Shown piece by piece: positions 8,771 to 19,243 of a DNA stretch of 64,000 nt. The position numbers and the translations under genes were made by a program. This DNA comes from Neobacillus sp. PS3-34 (GTDB taxonomy: Bacteria > Bacillota > Bacilli > Bacillales > Cytobacillaceae): NCBI RefSeq assembly GCF_030915465.1, contig NZ_CP133267.1, positions 4,019,001 to 4,083,000 on the forward strand, read 5' to 3'. The first letter of the stretch is position 1; the number at the start of each line of letters is the position of its first letter. A model generated the notes under the pieces. The model had not been told where the DNA came from. It did no database searches and saw only the letters and a program-made list of their open reading frames with translations.

Positions 8771-9850
8771 ATGACTATTCTTTGGATGAATCTCGCCATC
8801 GTTTTTATTTTAGCATTTTTTGCGAGGTATTTCGCTACTGCAACAATTTCAACTGATTCAATAATTTTAATAAAACCTAAAAAAATATTAATTTTGGGTG
8901 TATTATTATCACTTGTTTTAGTTTCAGGACTTAGGGCAAATATTGGGGATACTGGGGCATATAAGCATTCATATATCATAAATGATTTTTCTTGGAACTA
9001 TATTACTTCTCAAAAGGACATTGGTTTTGGCATCCTCCAAATGGTATTGAAAAAATATTCAGACGATCCTCAAATAATGATCTTTACAACTGCTTTAATT
9101 ACCAATGTATTGATAATTCTAGTTTTATATAAATACTCTAGAATGTTTGAATTGAGTCTTTATGTATATATAGCAAGTGGATTTTTCTTAACTTCAATGA
9201 ATGGGATTAGGCAATGTTTAGCCTCGGCAATAGTATTTGCTGCTTCGAAATTCCTGTTTGATGGAAGCTGGAAAAGATACCTCTTAGTTGTCCTTTTAGC
9301 TTCAACTTTTCATCAGAGTGCACTAATACTTATTCCTATATATTTTATAGTGAGAAGGAAGGCATGGACAGGAGCAACGTTTGCACTAATTTCTTTAGCG
9401 GTTTTTATTGTTTTGGGATTTAATCAATTTACAGAGGTGTTATTTGCAGCTCTAAAGGATACCCAATATGGTGGCTACAAAGACTTCTCAGAAGGAGGTG
9501 CAAACATACTTAGAGTTGGTGTTGAAGGTGCACCGCTCTTAATTGCTTTCCTAGGCAGGGAAAAATTAAGACAGATACTTCCTTATAGTGATTTCATCGT
9601 TAATATGGCGATTCTTGATTTTCTATTTATGATTATTTCTACTCAAAATTGGATATTTGCACGTTTTTCGATTTACTTCAGTTTATACCAAATCATATTA
9701 GTCTCTTGGATTGTAAAAATATTCAAAGAAAAGAGCCAAAGATTTATATATTTTTCTATTTTAATTTGTTACTTTATTTACCATTATTATGACAGTGTAA
9801 TAACATTAAATATTGTTTATAAAAGCGATTTTTGGGATACACTCTTTTAA
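8771..9850 (+). CDS. epsG: EpsG-family polysaccharide polymerase
   Basis: Integral membrane protein of 359 residues with about ten hydrophobic segments. It shows EpsG-family features: SGLRANIGDTGAYKHSY in the first loop, the SMNGIRQCLASAIVF helix (about 138) and STFHQSALI (about 180). EpsG proteins are the probable Wzy-type polymerases of the eps pathway, joining exported repeat units outside the membrane. Start ATG 8771 follows AAAGGAACATATCGGG. It overlaps the ORF frame of the next gene but not its preferred start at 9871. No other polymerase candidate is obvious in the window. Confidence 0.9.
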   Translation: MTILWMNLAIVFILAFFARYFATATISTDSIILIKPKKILILGVLLSLVLVSGLRANIGDTGAYKHSYIINDFSWNYITSQKDIGFGILQMVLKKYSDDPQIMIFTTALITNVLIILVLYKYSRMFELSLYVYIASGFFLTSMNGIRQCLASAIVFAASKFLFDGSWKRYLLVVLLASTFHQSALILIPIYFIVRRKAWTGATFALISLAVFIVLGFNQFTEVLFAALKDTQYGGYKDFSEGGANILRVGVEGAPLLIAFLGREKLRQILPYSDFIVNMAILDFLFMIISTQNWIFARFSIYFSLYQIILVSWIVKIFKEKSQRFIYFSILICYFIYHYYDSVITLNIVYKSDFWDTLF

Positions 9851-9870
9851 AAACTCAGGAGGTGAATTAT

Positions 9871-11035
9871 TTGAGCAATAGAACACCAAAAAGGGTTTTA
9901 CATATTGTCAGTACAATGGATCGTGGTGGAGCAGAAACATTGATAATGAATATTTATCGGAATTTGGATAGAAAGGAAATTCAATTTGATTTTATATCCC
10001 ATTCAGAAAAAGAAGATGATTATGAGGAGGAAATCATATTTCTAGGAGGTAAAATATATAAAGTTCCCAGTCTTGGAATGGTAGGACCATTTAAATACCT
10101 AAGCGAGTTAATAAAGATTATGTCTTCAAAAAATTATGTAGCAATTCATTCACATACAGATTATCAAAGCGGTTTTCCTGCCATGGCTGCAATGTTATGT
10201 GGGATTAAAAAGAGAATATGCCATTCACATAGTAATAATTGGCCAAAAATAAGGATTACAAAGGCAGAATTATTTTAAAGATAATGCAAACGATAATAAA
10301 ACTCTCTGCTACTAATTTTTGCAGCTGCAGTATCGAAGCAGCTGAATTTCTGTTTGGGAAAAAGATGGTTGAACATCAAAAAGTAGAAATATTAAATAAT
10401 GGTATAGACATGAAACCGTTTCTTAGTATGAAAAAAGATAGCAGAAACAGTGTTATAAAAGAACTTAAATTGCCTAATGAAGTTAAAATTATAGGTCATG
10501 TTGGAAAATTTTCTGATTCAAAGAATCATAAGTTCATCTTACATGTGTTAAAGAGACTAATAAATCAAGATAAATCCTATGTAGCTCTTTTAGTCGGTGA
10601 TGGCCCTTTAAAAGAAAAAATCCAAAAAAAAGCAGAGACTCTTGGTATTTTAAACAATATAAGGTTTTTAGGAGTACGTACAGATATTCCAAGATTAATG
10701 AAAGCATTCGATGTATTTTTATTTCCTTCATTATTCGAAGGGTTCGGAATTGTAACCCTAGAAGCTCAATGTGCAGCAACACCCTGTATAGTATCAGATT
10801 TAGTACCAAAAACAACGGATATGGGCTTGGGTTTATTATCATTTTTAAGTCTCGAACAGGAAATTGATAAATGGATAATTCAAATTAATCAAGCTATATT
10901 AAGGAAAAGCCTGAAAACAATGAAATTTATAAACACTTTATAAACAGTGGGTTCAGTATTCAGGAAAATGTTCCAAAATGGTTAGCTTTATATGGGGTGG
11001 ATAAAGAACAAAAGAGTATGCGAAGTGTCAGCTGA
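9871..11035 (+). pseudogene. epsF: EpsF-like GT4 glycosyltransferase, two frameshifts
   Basis: Read in three pieces: 9871-10278, 10239-10943 and a tail to TGA 11033-11035. The N-terminus repeats the EpsF motif STMDRGGAETLIMNIYRNL; the middle has SDSKNHKFILHVL and SLFEGFGIVTLEAQCAATP. An A is missing in CCAAAAATAAGG near 10250 and another in ATTAAGG near 10890. Restoring both gives one protein of about 388 residues whose C-terminus is INSGFSIQENVPKWLALYG. TTG 9871 follows AGGAGGTGAATTA. The position directly after epsG, unlike B. subtilis order (epsF before epsG), suggests duplication of the 6682 gene. Confidence 0.8.
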
Positions 11036-11058
11036 AAACAAATTAGGAGTTAATTGTC

Positions 11059-12255
11059 GTGAAAAAACAATTGTTATTCGTAACACAATACCTTCATACA
11101 GGAGGTATAGAGAAAAGCTTACTAACTCTTCTTTCTGATATAAATTATGATGAATACGATGTTGATCTGCTTTTATTTGATCATAGCGGGGTTCTTTTTA
11201 AATTTATCCCCCCTCAAGTTAATATTCAGCCTCCTTTATTTGAAACATTTTCAACCTCTTTGTTATATGCAGCCCCAGAACTTATAAGAAAGGGAAAGTT
11301 TCGATTATTGACTGTGAAAATCTTAGCCGCCAGTTTATCAAAGTTTTCTAAAGGGATTGGTACCGGAATTAGATGGAAGGTTTATAGACATATACTCAAA
11401 AGTCCCAAAAAACATTACGATGTTGCCATTAGTTATATTGATTTCTTTTGTAATTATTATGTTACAGAATTGGTTAGTGCAAATAAAAAAATTGTTTATA
11501 ACCATATGGATTATGCATACAGTCAAGGCAAAGGGTGCGCTTGCCCTAAACTTGAGAGAAAAAGCTTTTCTAAATGTAATTATATTGTAACTGTAGCTGA
11601 GTCATCTAAAAAATCTTTAGAATCTCACTTCCCGGAATTTTCAAAAAAAATACATGTTATTCACAATAGGATTTCGCCAACTACCGTTCATTCTTTATCA
11701 AATGATCAAGAAGTGATAAAAGATATTCAACACATTAAAAATTTTAAAATAGTAACTGTCGCCAGACTCGTGGAGGAAAAGGGTGTATTTCTTGCCTTAA
11801 AGGCATGTCAAATGCTCATTTATCGGGGGTATGAAATAAGTTGGATATTTATAGGGAATGGACCTTTAATGGAAGAGCTGAGAATTAAATCAAAAGATAT
11901 GGGAATTGAAAAAAACTTCATTCTTCTAGGAGAAAAGGAAAATCCATATCCATATATGCAAATATGTGATATATATGTCCAACCTTCAAAAACTGAAGCC
12001 CATTGCGTTGCAGTAGAAGAAGCGATTGCTCTCGCATGTCCCATTATTGTCACAGATATTCCTGCATTTAACGATCAAATTCAACATGAAGATACGGGAT
12101 TTATTGTTAAGGCAAATGTAGAAGGAATAGTAGAAGGAATATGCAAATTAATTAATTCAAAACAGCTTCGTGAAAAATTATCAACTAATTTAATGAATCT
12201 AAGTGGAAGAAATCATGAAGAGTTAGAAAAATTCAATCGACTAATTTCCTCTTAA
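11059..12255 (+). CDS. GT4 glycosyltransferase
   Basis: 398-residue GT-B enzyme with N-terminal FVTQYLHTGGIEKSLLTLLSDI, donor region TVARLVEEKGVFLALKA (about 231) and QPSKTEAHCVAVEEAIALA (about 312) in place of the common E-x7-E site of GT4 enzymes. GTG 11059 follows AGGAG at a 9-nt spacing. It belongs to the same subfamily as the three GT4 genes at 24177, 25393 and 26684, all starting with a GG.EKSL or GG.EKAL motif. The sugar donor cannot be predicted. Confidence 0.88.
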   Translation: MKKQLLFVTQYLHTGGIEKSLLTLLSDINYDEYDVDLLLFDHSGVLFKFIPPQVNIQPPLFETFSTSLLYAAPELIRKGKFRLLTVKILAASLSKFSKGIGTGIRWKVYRHILKSPKKHYDVAISYIDFFCNYYVTELVSANKKIVYNHMDYAYSQGKGCACPKLERKSFSKCNYIVTVAESSKKSLESHFPEFSKKIHVIHNRISPTTVHSLSNDQEVIKDIQHIKNFKIVTVARLVEEKGVFLALKACQMLIYRGYEISWIFIGNGPLMEELRIKSKDMGIEKNFILLGEKENPYPYMQICDIYVQPSKTEAHCVAVEEAIALACPIIVTDIPAFNDQIQHEDTGFIVKANVEGIVEGICKLINSKQLREKLSTNLMNLSGRNHEELEKFNRLISS

Positions 12256-12339
12256 ATCTGTTATTGTTTTAACTTCAAATAACTTAATGTTCAAAAAATT
12301 CTTTAATTGTAAAAAAGAAAACAATGCCAGAGGAGAAAA

Positions 12340-13479
12340 ATGATGAAAATGTTAACGATTCAGCAGCCTGAAATCGTAAAAACTAAGAGTGGGGTTAGAA
12401 TGCAGGCCGTATTTAGCCTTGATGGAAATGATGAAATTTTGTGGTATGAAGTAGACGAAAAGTACCAAAATTACCTAGCGGTTGAAAGAGCAGATTCGTT
12501 TTTAGTAGGATTGTTTTTACTTGCTCTAAAAAAAGGTTGTGATATAAATGTTTTAGCACCCGTTTCAGAGAGATTATTCTATACTTTGAAAACATACCTT
12601 TTACCATTATTAATTGATATTGGTGGATATAAGCCTATTAAAATATCGTGTGACAATATTACTACTGAATCACTGCCTAATACTGGTGCCGTAGGTACGG
12701 GTCTTTCTTGTGGAATTGATTCGTTTAGTACAATTTTTAATCACATAGGTGATGATTGTCCTGAAGACTATAGGATCACCCATTTTACATTTTTTAATGT
12801 TGGATCAAATGGGTCTTTGGGTGGTGAAAAAGCAAGGAACCTCTTTAAAAAAAGAGTGGAATTAGTGAAGCCTTGTGCAAGTGAACTTGGGAAAGAATTA
12901 ATAACAATAGACAGCAATATTAGTGAAATTCTTGAACTTGGTTTTTATGAAACACATACGTATAGAAATATATCAGCCTGTTTAGTTCTTCAAAAGTTAT
13001 TTAAAGTGTATTACTATTCTTCATCCTATTCATTAAAGTATTTTGAGCTAAAACCGGATAGTTGCGGTCACTTTGATATTTTTAATATGAGTATGTTATC
13101 AACCGAGAATATTAGCTTTTTTTCTACTTGTCCTTACCTAACCAGGGTAGAAAAAACCCGAATAGTTTCAGAATTTAAAACAGCATATAAATTTTTAAAT
13201 GTATGTTTAAGAGACGGGGAGAATTGCGGTGAGTGTGAGAAGTGTGTAAGAACACTATTTACACTTGAGCTATTTGGTAAACTCAAAGAATTTTCCTCAG
13301 TTTTTAATCTAAATAACTATTACAGAAAAAAATTAAATTACATAGCTAAAGTTATAGCCTACCAAAATAAAAATGAGTATATGAAGGAAATATATGACGA
13401 AATTGTAGATAGAAATTTTAAAATACCTGTTTATTCAAAAGTAGCAGCAAATTATTTAAGGCTGAGGAGAATTATTTAG
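12340..13479 (+). CDS. PP-loop ATPase-like protein with QueC-like cysteine cluster, function unknown
   Basis: 379 residues. The centre holds GLSCGIDSFSTIF (about 121-133), a variant of the SGGxDS pyrophosphate-binding loop of N-type ATP pyrophosphatases (one G replaced by C). The C-terminal part has GENCGECEKCVRTLF (about 294), like the zinc-binding CxxCxxC of QueC/ExsB. The first 110 residues match nothing I recognise. Such enzymes adenylate a carboxyl or thio-carbonyl group, so a role in modifying a sugar or amino-sugar precursor is possible, but that is inference. It sits alone between short gaps after the GT4 gene and before galE, in the operon direction, with a good AGAGGAG ribosome site. 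Confidence 0.6.
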   Translation: MMKMLTIQQPEIVKTKSGVRMQAVFSLDGNDEILWYEVDEKYQNYLAVERADSFLVGLFLLALKKGCDINVLAPVSERLFYTLKTYLLPLLIDIGGYKPIKISCDNITTESLPNTGAVGTGLSCGIDSFSTIFNHIGDDCPEDYRITHFTFFNVGSNGSLGGEKARNLFKKRVELVKPCASELGKELITIDSNISEILELGFYETHTYRNISACLVLQKLFKVYYYSSSYSLKYFELKPDSCGHFDIFNMSMLSTENISFFSTCPYLTRVEKTRIVSEFKTAYKFLNVCLRDGENCGECEKCVRTLFTLELFGKLKEFSSVFNLNNYYRKKLNYIAKVIAYQNKNEYMKEIYDEIVDRNFKIPVYSKVAANYLRLRRII

Positions 13480-13539
13480 ACTGTTTCAAAATGACTAAGA
13501 TAATTATGAAAAAATATTGATTGTAGTATTTGGGGCTTG

Positions 13540-13568
13540 AGTGTTGGTTGTATAGCTGACGCTTTTTT
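13540..13568 (+). terminator. Weak intra-operon terminator before galE
   Basis: AGTGTTGGTT can pair with AGCTGACGCT using several G-T pairs, followed by T6. It is weaker than the other hairpins but faces the same way as the operon. Confidence 0.4.
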
Positions 13569-13612
13569 ATTCATGCTTATTATCTTTTGAATATGAATGA
13601 GGAGGGTGAAAA

Positions 13613-14692
13613 TTGTCGGTTTTAGTAACAGGCGGTGCAGGTTATATTGGCAGCCATACGGTAGTAGAGCTATTAAATACAGGTAATGATGTAATTGTTG
13701 TAGATAATTTCTCCAATAGTAATCCAGAATCATTATTTAGAATAAGTGAAATTACTGGAAAAGATTTCAAGGTTTATAATCTGAGTATTCTTGATAGAGA
13801 AGGGCTTGAAAAAATATTTCTCGATAACAATATTCAGGCTGTTATTCACTTTGCAGGTTTAAAAGCAGTGGGTGAATCTGTGGAACAACCTCTGAAATAT
13901 TACATCAATAATATTTCAGGTACCCTTATACTCTGCGAAGTCATGCAAAAATACGAGGTTAAAAAACTGGTATTTAGTTCCTCAGCCACTGTTTATGGAT
14001 TGCCTAAAGCACTGCCAATTTCAGAAGATTTTCCACTCAATGCTACAAATCCATACGGGCGTTCAAAACTTATCGTTGAGGAAATTCTTGAAGACCTTTT
14101 TAATTCAGATAAAGAATGGAGCATTTCTATATTGCGGTATTTTAATCCAATTGGAGCTCATGAAAGCGGCAAAATTGGTGAAGATCCTATAGGGGTACCC
14201 AACAATTTGCTCCCATTTATAACTAAAGTAGCTGCAGGAGAATTAAAAGAATTAAAGGTCTTTGGAGGAGACTATCCAACAAAAGACGGTACAGGAGTTA
14301 GAGACTATATCCATGTTGTGGATTTAGCTATGGGGCATATAAAGGCGCTTGAAAAAATTTTATTTACTAAAGGAGTCCATATATACAATTTAGGAACCGG
14401 TAGTGGATACAGTGTTTTACAAATAATTGCATCCTTTGAAAAAACTTGTGGCAAAACTATTCCCTATACAATTGGCGAACGAAGACCCGGAGATGTTTCA
14501 GCTTGTTATGCAAATCCGCTAAAGGCCAAATCTGAACTTAATTGGTCCACAATGAGAGGAATTGAAGAAATGTGCGCTGATTCATGGCGATGGCAACTCA
14601 ATAGCAAAAAAGATTATAAGAAAATAAAAACTATATTTGCAGAAATGGAAAATCCCTATTTACTGAAAAGTAAGAGGGATTTTTTGTTGTAG
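13613..14692 (+). CDS. galE: UDP-glucose 4-epimerase
   Basis: Interconverts UDP-glucose and UDP-galactose. The extended SDR fold is clear: VTGGAGYIGSHTVVELL at the N-terminus, SSATVYG with catalytic S and the YGRSK pair (about residue 150), LRYFNPIGAHESG and the DGTGVRDYIHVVDLA motif. TTG 13613 follows GAGGAGGG. At 359 residues it is longer than typical GalE (about 330). The last dozen codons (NPYLLKSKRDFLL) are encoded by the arms of a transcription terminator, so the C-terminal extension looks accidental. Confidence 0.95.
   Translation: MSVLVTGGAGYIGSHTVVELLNTGNDVIVVDNFSNSNPESLFRISEITGKDFKVYNLSILDREGLEKIFLDNNIQAVIHFAGLKAVGESVEQPLKYYINNISGTLILCEVMQKYEVKKLVFSSSATVYGLPKALPISEDFPLNATNPYGRSKLIVEEILEDLFNSDKEWSISILRYFNPIGAHESGKIGEDPIGVPNNLLPFITKVAAGELKELKVFGGDYPTKDGTGVRDYIHVVDLAMGHIKALEKILFTKGVHIYNLGTGSGYSVLQIIASFEKTCGKTIPYTIGERRPGDVSACYANPLKAKSELNWSTMRGIEEMCADSWRWQLNSKKDYKKIKTIFAEMENPYLLKSKRDFLL
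14649..14685 (+). terminator. Terminator overlapping the 3' end of galE
   Basis: The arms AAAATCCCT and AGGGATTTTTT, with an inner TTACT/AGTAA pair, form a clean hairpin ending in a T-run, inside the galE reading frame. It would separate galE from epsL unless antiterminated. Confidence 0.75.
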
Positions 14693-14727
14693 AAAAAATG
14701 ATGTATCAATCATGCAGAGGAAGAAAT

Positions 14728-14877
14728 ATGAATATTTCTGAAAGACTTACTCAAGAAAAATTATTGGAAATTTTAACGATTTTCTATAAAAAGGGCAATC
14801 AAAAAGAAAGCACATTAGATGATTTATTAGAAGAAATAAAGCAAAAAGTATTATTGGTAATAAATACAGATAAATAA
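14728..14877 (+). CDS. Small acidic helical protein of unknown function
   Basis: A 49-residue ORF beginning MNISERLTQEKLLEI and ending LLVINTDK. It has a good AGAGGAAG ribosome site 6-8 nt before ATG 14728; an in-frame ATG at 14698 would add ten residues that lack a site. The sequence predicts two amphipathic helices around the KKGNQKEST turn and no signal peptide or membrane segment. It lies between the galE terminator and epsL. It does not resemble SinI. Function unknown. Confidence 0.55.
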   Translation: MNISERLTQEKLLEILTIFYKKGNQKESTLDDLLEEIKQKVLLVINTDK

Positions 14878-14904
14878 CAGAACTAACTCCACAGGGAATG
14901 AAGG

Positions 14905-15525
14905 ATGGAAATGTATATGAAGAGGATTTTTGACTTGTTTATTTCCATTACATTATTAATGGGTTTATTTCCCATTATTATTGTTGTCGCAATTTTAGTA
15001 AGAGTCAAATTAGGCGCTCCAATTATTTTTAAGCAATTACGGCCGGGTTTACATGAAAAACCTTTTTACATTTATAAATTTCGAACAATGACTGATGAAC
15101 GTGACAGCAACGGGAAACTTTTGCCTGATCATATGAGATTAAAGTCCTTTGGCAGATGGCTAAGAAAATTTAGTATCGATGAATTAATGCAATTGGTGAA
15201 TGTTGTAAAAGGAGATTTAAGCTTTGTTGGACCAAGACCGCTTTTAATGGATTATCTTCCTCTATATTCCGTTGAACAATCGCAGCGTCATAATGTTAGG
15301 CCAGGAATTACTGGGTGGGCACAAGTGAATGGAAGAAACTCGATTTCATGGGAAGAAAAATTTAATTTAGATATTTGGTATGTTAACAATCAAAGTTTTT
15401 TTCTTGATGTGAAGATTTTATTTCTTACTTGCACAAAAGTTATTAAATCAGAAGGAATACAACATGGAGACCAAATTACTATGCCGCTTTTCACAGGAAC
15501 TACTAAAAGAACAAAGGATTTATGA
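14905..15525 (+). CDS. epsL: EpsL, phosphoglycosyl transferase initiating repeat-unit assembly
   Basis: Monotopic phosphoglycosyl transferase that moves a sugar-1-phosphate (a bacillosamine-type sugar in the B. subtilis pathway) onto undecaprenyl phosphate. It has one N-terminal membrane helix, then IIFKQLRPGLHEKPFYIYKF, the FRTMTDERD motif, and SIDELMQLVNVVKGDLSFVGPRPLL with the catalytic DE pair, then RPGITGWAQVNGRNSISWE. At about 206 residues it matches EpsL closely along its length. The start may be ATG 14905 or the in-frame ATG 14917 (MKRIFDLF). Confidence 0.95.
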   Translation: MEMYMKRIFDLFISITLLMGLFPIIIVVAILVRVKLGAPIIFKQLRPGLHEKPFYIYKFRTMTDERDSNGKLLPDHMRLKSFGRWLRKFSIDELMQLVNVVKGDLSFVGPRPLLMDYLPLYSVEQSQRHNVRPGITGWAQVNGRNSISWEEKFNLDIWYVNNQSFFLDVKILFLTCTKVIKSEGIQHGDQITMPLFTGTTKRTKDL

Positions 15526-15563
15526 AGCTATTACTATTTTTATAACGTTATGAGGTATGCCAA

Positions 15564-17822
<2,259 letters not shown>

Positions 17823-17842
17823 GATAAATGAGGATGTTGTAA

Positions 17843-18193
17843 ATGATAGGTAATAATATTTATGAAATTCGGAAGAAAAGGGGATACACTTTATCCCAAC
17901 TAGCCGATCGGGCAAATGTTTCGAAGTCATATTTAAGTAACATTGAGCGAAATATCAATCAAAACCCATCCATTCAGATTATTGAAAAGTTAGCGGATGT
18001 TTTAGGAGTAGAGTTAATAACTTTGTTGAAAACAGAGAAAAGTTCTACCTTCGACCAATTACCTAAGAGTGATTGGCTTGAGTTTATTGATGATTTAAAG
18101 CATTCTGGTATTGAAAAAGAACAAATACTCGAATATAAAACCTTAATTGAGTTTATTAAATGGAAAAATAATAATACAGGAGTAAAGAAATAA
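17843..18193 (+). CDS. sinR: SinR-like repressor of biofilm matrix genes
   Basis: 116-residue XRE-family regulator. The N-terminal helix-turn-helix (MIGNNIYEIRKKRGYTLSQL..NVSKSYLSNIERN..NPSIQ) is close to SinR and SlrR. The C-terminal segment SDWLEFIDDLKHSGIEKEQILEY matches the SinR/SinI oligomerisation helices, and the length matches SinR (111) rather than SlrR (152). It lies within the operon it probably controls: GTTCTYT operators are present at the eps promoter and at four other sites in this window, giving an autoregulatory loop. GAGG about 10 nt before ATG 17843 supports the start. No sinI is visible nearby. A full genome may also have a separate sinIR pair, making this a paralogue. Confidence 0.88.
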   Translation: MIGNNIYEIRKKRGYTLSQLADRANVSKSYLSNIERNINQNPSIQIIEKLADVLGVELITLLKTEKSSTFDQLPKSDWLEFIDDLKHSGIEKEQILEYKTLIEFIKWKNNNTGVKK

Positions 18194-18194
18194 T

Positions 18195-19238
18195 ATGGGA
18201 CAAAAGGTTAGTGTTATTGTTCCAATTTATAAAGTTGAAAAATATTTAAGCAGATGTGTTGATACGATCAGAAATCAAACTCACCGTAACTTGGAGATAA
18301 TATTAGTTAACGATGGATCCCCTGATAACTGTGGAACGATTGCAGATGAATTTGCTAATCACGATGAACGTATTAAAGTGGTGCATAAAGAAAATGGCGG
18401 ATTATCCGATGCAAGGAATTTGGGTATGCAGAAAGCTACGGGTGAATTTATAGTCTTTGTTGATAGTGACGATTGGTTGGAATCCACTATGATAGAAAAA
18501 ATGATTGAAGCAAGTGTAAAGTTCAAAGCAGATATTGTTCAATCTGCTTTTTATTATGCATATGATGAATATTTACTATTTGATAAAAGGTTCTCTGACA
18601 AAGAAAGTTCACCACTTATTCTTGATAATAAAAAAATAATGTCAGAGTTAGTAATAAATGAAAAAGTTAAGAATTTCGCATGGGGAAAGCTTTATAAAGC
18701 TGAGATGGTTAAAGATATTCCATTTCAAAAGGGCGTTTTGTTTGAAGATGTTTTTTGGGCACATAAAGTTATGCACCGTGTAAATACGTATGTAATACTG
18801 AATCATCCTTTGTATTTCTATTATCAGAGGAACGACAGTATTGTTTCTACATACTCCATTAAAAATCTGGATATAATAAAAGGTTTAAAGGAACGACAGT
18901 TGTTTATCGAGGAATATTATGAAGAACTATCACATGAATCGTATAAGGTTTTGTTAAAAAACATGCTTATTCATTATAACTTGCTTTTAATAAATAGAAA
19001 CAAGGATAAAGGTGGATTATATAAGAAAGATTTAAAGATATATGTTAAGAATAATTACCAGAAATTTAAAAATTCTGTAAAAAACGACAATACGTTAAAA
19101 AGGCAGCTATTCTGGTTTTCAATTCATCCGTATTTAAATGTACTGTACCTTGTCTTCATTAAAGTGTTACGAGATTTAAAGATAGGACCGAAATCCATTG
19201 GCTTGGAGAAAATCATACTGCAAAGCAATAGGGGATAA
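18195..19238 (+). CDS. GT2 glycosyltransferase
   Basis: 347-residue GT-A enzyme. The N-terminus has VSVIVPIYKVEKYLSRCVDTI, LVNDGSPDNCG, HKENGGLSDARNLG and FVDSDDW (DxD). The C-terminal region ends in a basic, partly hydrophobic stretch. ATG 18195 is 1 nt after the sinR stop, so the two are translationally coupled and the second polysaccharide module is continuous with the eps core. Similar to the GT2 genes at 20927, 21939 and 27886, which suggests local duplication. Confidence 0.88.
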   Translation: MGQKVSVIVPIYKVEKYLSRCVDTIRNQTHRNLEIILVNDGSPDNCGTIADEFANHDERIKVVHKENGGLSDARNLGMQKATGEFIVFVDSDDWLESTMIEKMIEASVKFKADIVQSAFYYAYDEYLLFDKRFSDKESSPLILDNKKIMSELVINEKVKNFAWGKLYKAEMVKDIPFQKGVLFEDVFWAHKVMHRVNTYVILNHPLYFYYQRNDSIVSTYSIKNLDIIKGLKERQLFIEEYYEELSHESYKVLLKNMLIHYNLLLINRNKDKGGLYKKDLKIYVKNNYQKFKNSVKNDNTLKRQLFWFSIHPYLNVLYLVFIKVLRDLKIGPKSIGLEKIILQSNRG

Positions 19239-19243
19239 ACTAA

